A stretch of DNA of 5,554 nucleotides from Thermodesulfobacteriota bacterium. Lineage in GTDB: Bacteria; Desulfobacterota; DSM-4660; Desulfatiglandales; HGW-15. The translations under genes and the position numbers were made by a program. The stretch is taken from positions 1 through 5,554 of the forward strand of contig JALOPA010000186.1 of assembly GCA_025454125.1 (NCBI GenBank), given 5' to 3'. Below the pieces are notes generated by a model, which searched no databases, had not been told where the DNA came from, and saw nothing but the letters and a program-made list of their open reading frames with translations. This document shows positions 5,169 through 5,554 of the stretch, piece by piece; the first letter of the stretch is position 1; every line of letters starts with the position of its first letter.

Positions 5169-5554
5169 ATGGCGTTTGAAAAAGAAATGCAGATTCTGGT
5201 GGACGCAGAGAAAAACAAGAAGGCCATCGGGCCCGTGTCGGACATGGTGGCGGGCGGCTTGTCTCTCGACGATGCCTATCGGATCATGGAACGGAACATC
5301 GAAAAGCGGCTCAAGGCCGGAGAAAAGCATGCCGGCTACAAGATCGGCTTCACCAATCTCGCGGTCCGGGAAAAGATGGGGCTGCCGGATTCGACCTACG
5401 GGTATCTCCTCGATTCCATGGTGCTCAAGAACGGGGTGAAGGTGAACATGAGCGACCTCATCGCTCCGAAGATCGAGTGCGAGATTTGCATGAAGATCAA
5501 AAGCGGACTCAAAGGAAAAGGACTGAGCCCTGAAGACGTGATCAAGGCTACGGA
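5169..5554 (+). CDS. 2-keto-4-pentenoate hydratase / oxalocrotonate decarboxylase family enzyme, N-terminal half
   Basis: Open to the end of the window: 128 full codons of a protein that is usually about 260 aa. Start ATG 5169 has AAGGGG (5156-5161) 7 nt upstream and gives MAFEKEMQILVDAEKNKKAI. Family landmarks: the helical N-terminal part with LSLDDAYRIMERNIEKRL (31-48); GYKIGFTN (56-63) with Lys58, matching the conserved G-x-K-x-G-x-T block; GYLLDSM (78-84) with Asp82; and LIAPKIECEICMKI (97-110) with Glu103 and Glu105, the first two carboxylates of the metal site (the third lies beyond the window). Members bind Mg2+ or Mn2+ and act on 2-oxo-4-enoates: MhpD and HpaH/HpcG add water, DmpH/XylI decarboxylate 4-oxalocrotonate. 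The two activities cannot be separated from this half. Such enzymes belong to meta-cleavage breakdown of aromatics, and also occur in anaerobes with no known ring cleavage, where the substrate is unclear. Confidence 0.88.
   Translation, partial: MAFEKEMQILVDAEKNKKAIGPVSDMVAGGLSLDDAYRIMERNIEKRLKAGEKHAGYKIGFTNLAVREKMGLPDSTYGYLLDSMVLKNGVKVNMSDLIAPKIECEICMKIKSGLKGKGLSPEDVIKAT

Noticed and set aside
1..5554. CRISPR array, tRNA, rRNA, phage or insertion-sequence genes
   Set aside because: No regularly spaced direct repeats, cloverleaf-like sequence, transposase or integrase was seen on either strand.

Overview
All recognisable genes lie on the + strand. Base composition is fairly GC-rich, with strong GGAG-type ribosome binding sites. 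Gene content (a CCG-domain iron-sulfur protein, a Tat-exported TRAP binding protein of the keto acid/lactate type, a 2-keto-4-pentenoate hydratase-family enzyme) together with a dispersed-type palindromic repeat suggests an anaerobic or facultative proteobacterium, most likely a Desulfobacterota/deltaproteobacterial lineage such as the syntrophs and sulfate reducers. That placement is inference from content and remembered patterns, not from a search.

Layout. Positions 1-528 hold the C-terminal part of a GlcF/HdrD-like iron-sulfur protein whose start lies upstream of the window. A 127-nt inverted-repeat element (528-654) begins on the last base of its stop codon. Positions 655-855 hold a probable sigma-70-like promoter (699-728) and a perfect palindromic operator (752-768). 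Next comes a 39-codon gene for a single-pass membrane peptide (856-975), then a 194-nt non-coding leader with strong hairpins (976-1169). A complete tripartite TRAP transporter follows: dctP (1170-2315), an intergenic palindrome (2315-2403), dctQ (2412-2960) and dctM (2957-4276, overlapping dctQ by 4 nt). Two small genes of unknown function come next, an 85-aa soluble protein (4369-4626) and a 143-aa two-helix membrane protein (4623-5054), also overlapping by 4 nt. After a short gap with a weak promoter candidate, a 2-keto-4-pentenoate hydratase-family gene starts at 5169 and runs off the end.

How the parts may work together. The TRAP system should import an organic acid driven by a sodium gradient, with DctP as the periplasmic receptor. 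The flanking enzymes fit 2-hydroxy/2-oxo acid metabolism: CCG-domain proteins serve as electron-transfer subunits of glycolate/lactate-type dehydrogenases or heterodisulfide reductase-like complexes, and the hydratase family acts on 2-oxo-4-enoates or 2-oxo-dioates. The operator and the structured RNA between the small membrane gene, dctP and dctQ suggest that expression is induced and tuned so that more binding protein than membrane subunits is made. Substrate and inducer cannot be read from the sequence.

The least explained items are the 39-aa membrane peptide at the head of the TRAP operon, the leader in which one segment can pair with either of two identical partners, the palindrome that can mask the dctQ ribosome binding site, and the overlapping gene pair after dctM.
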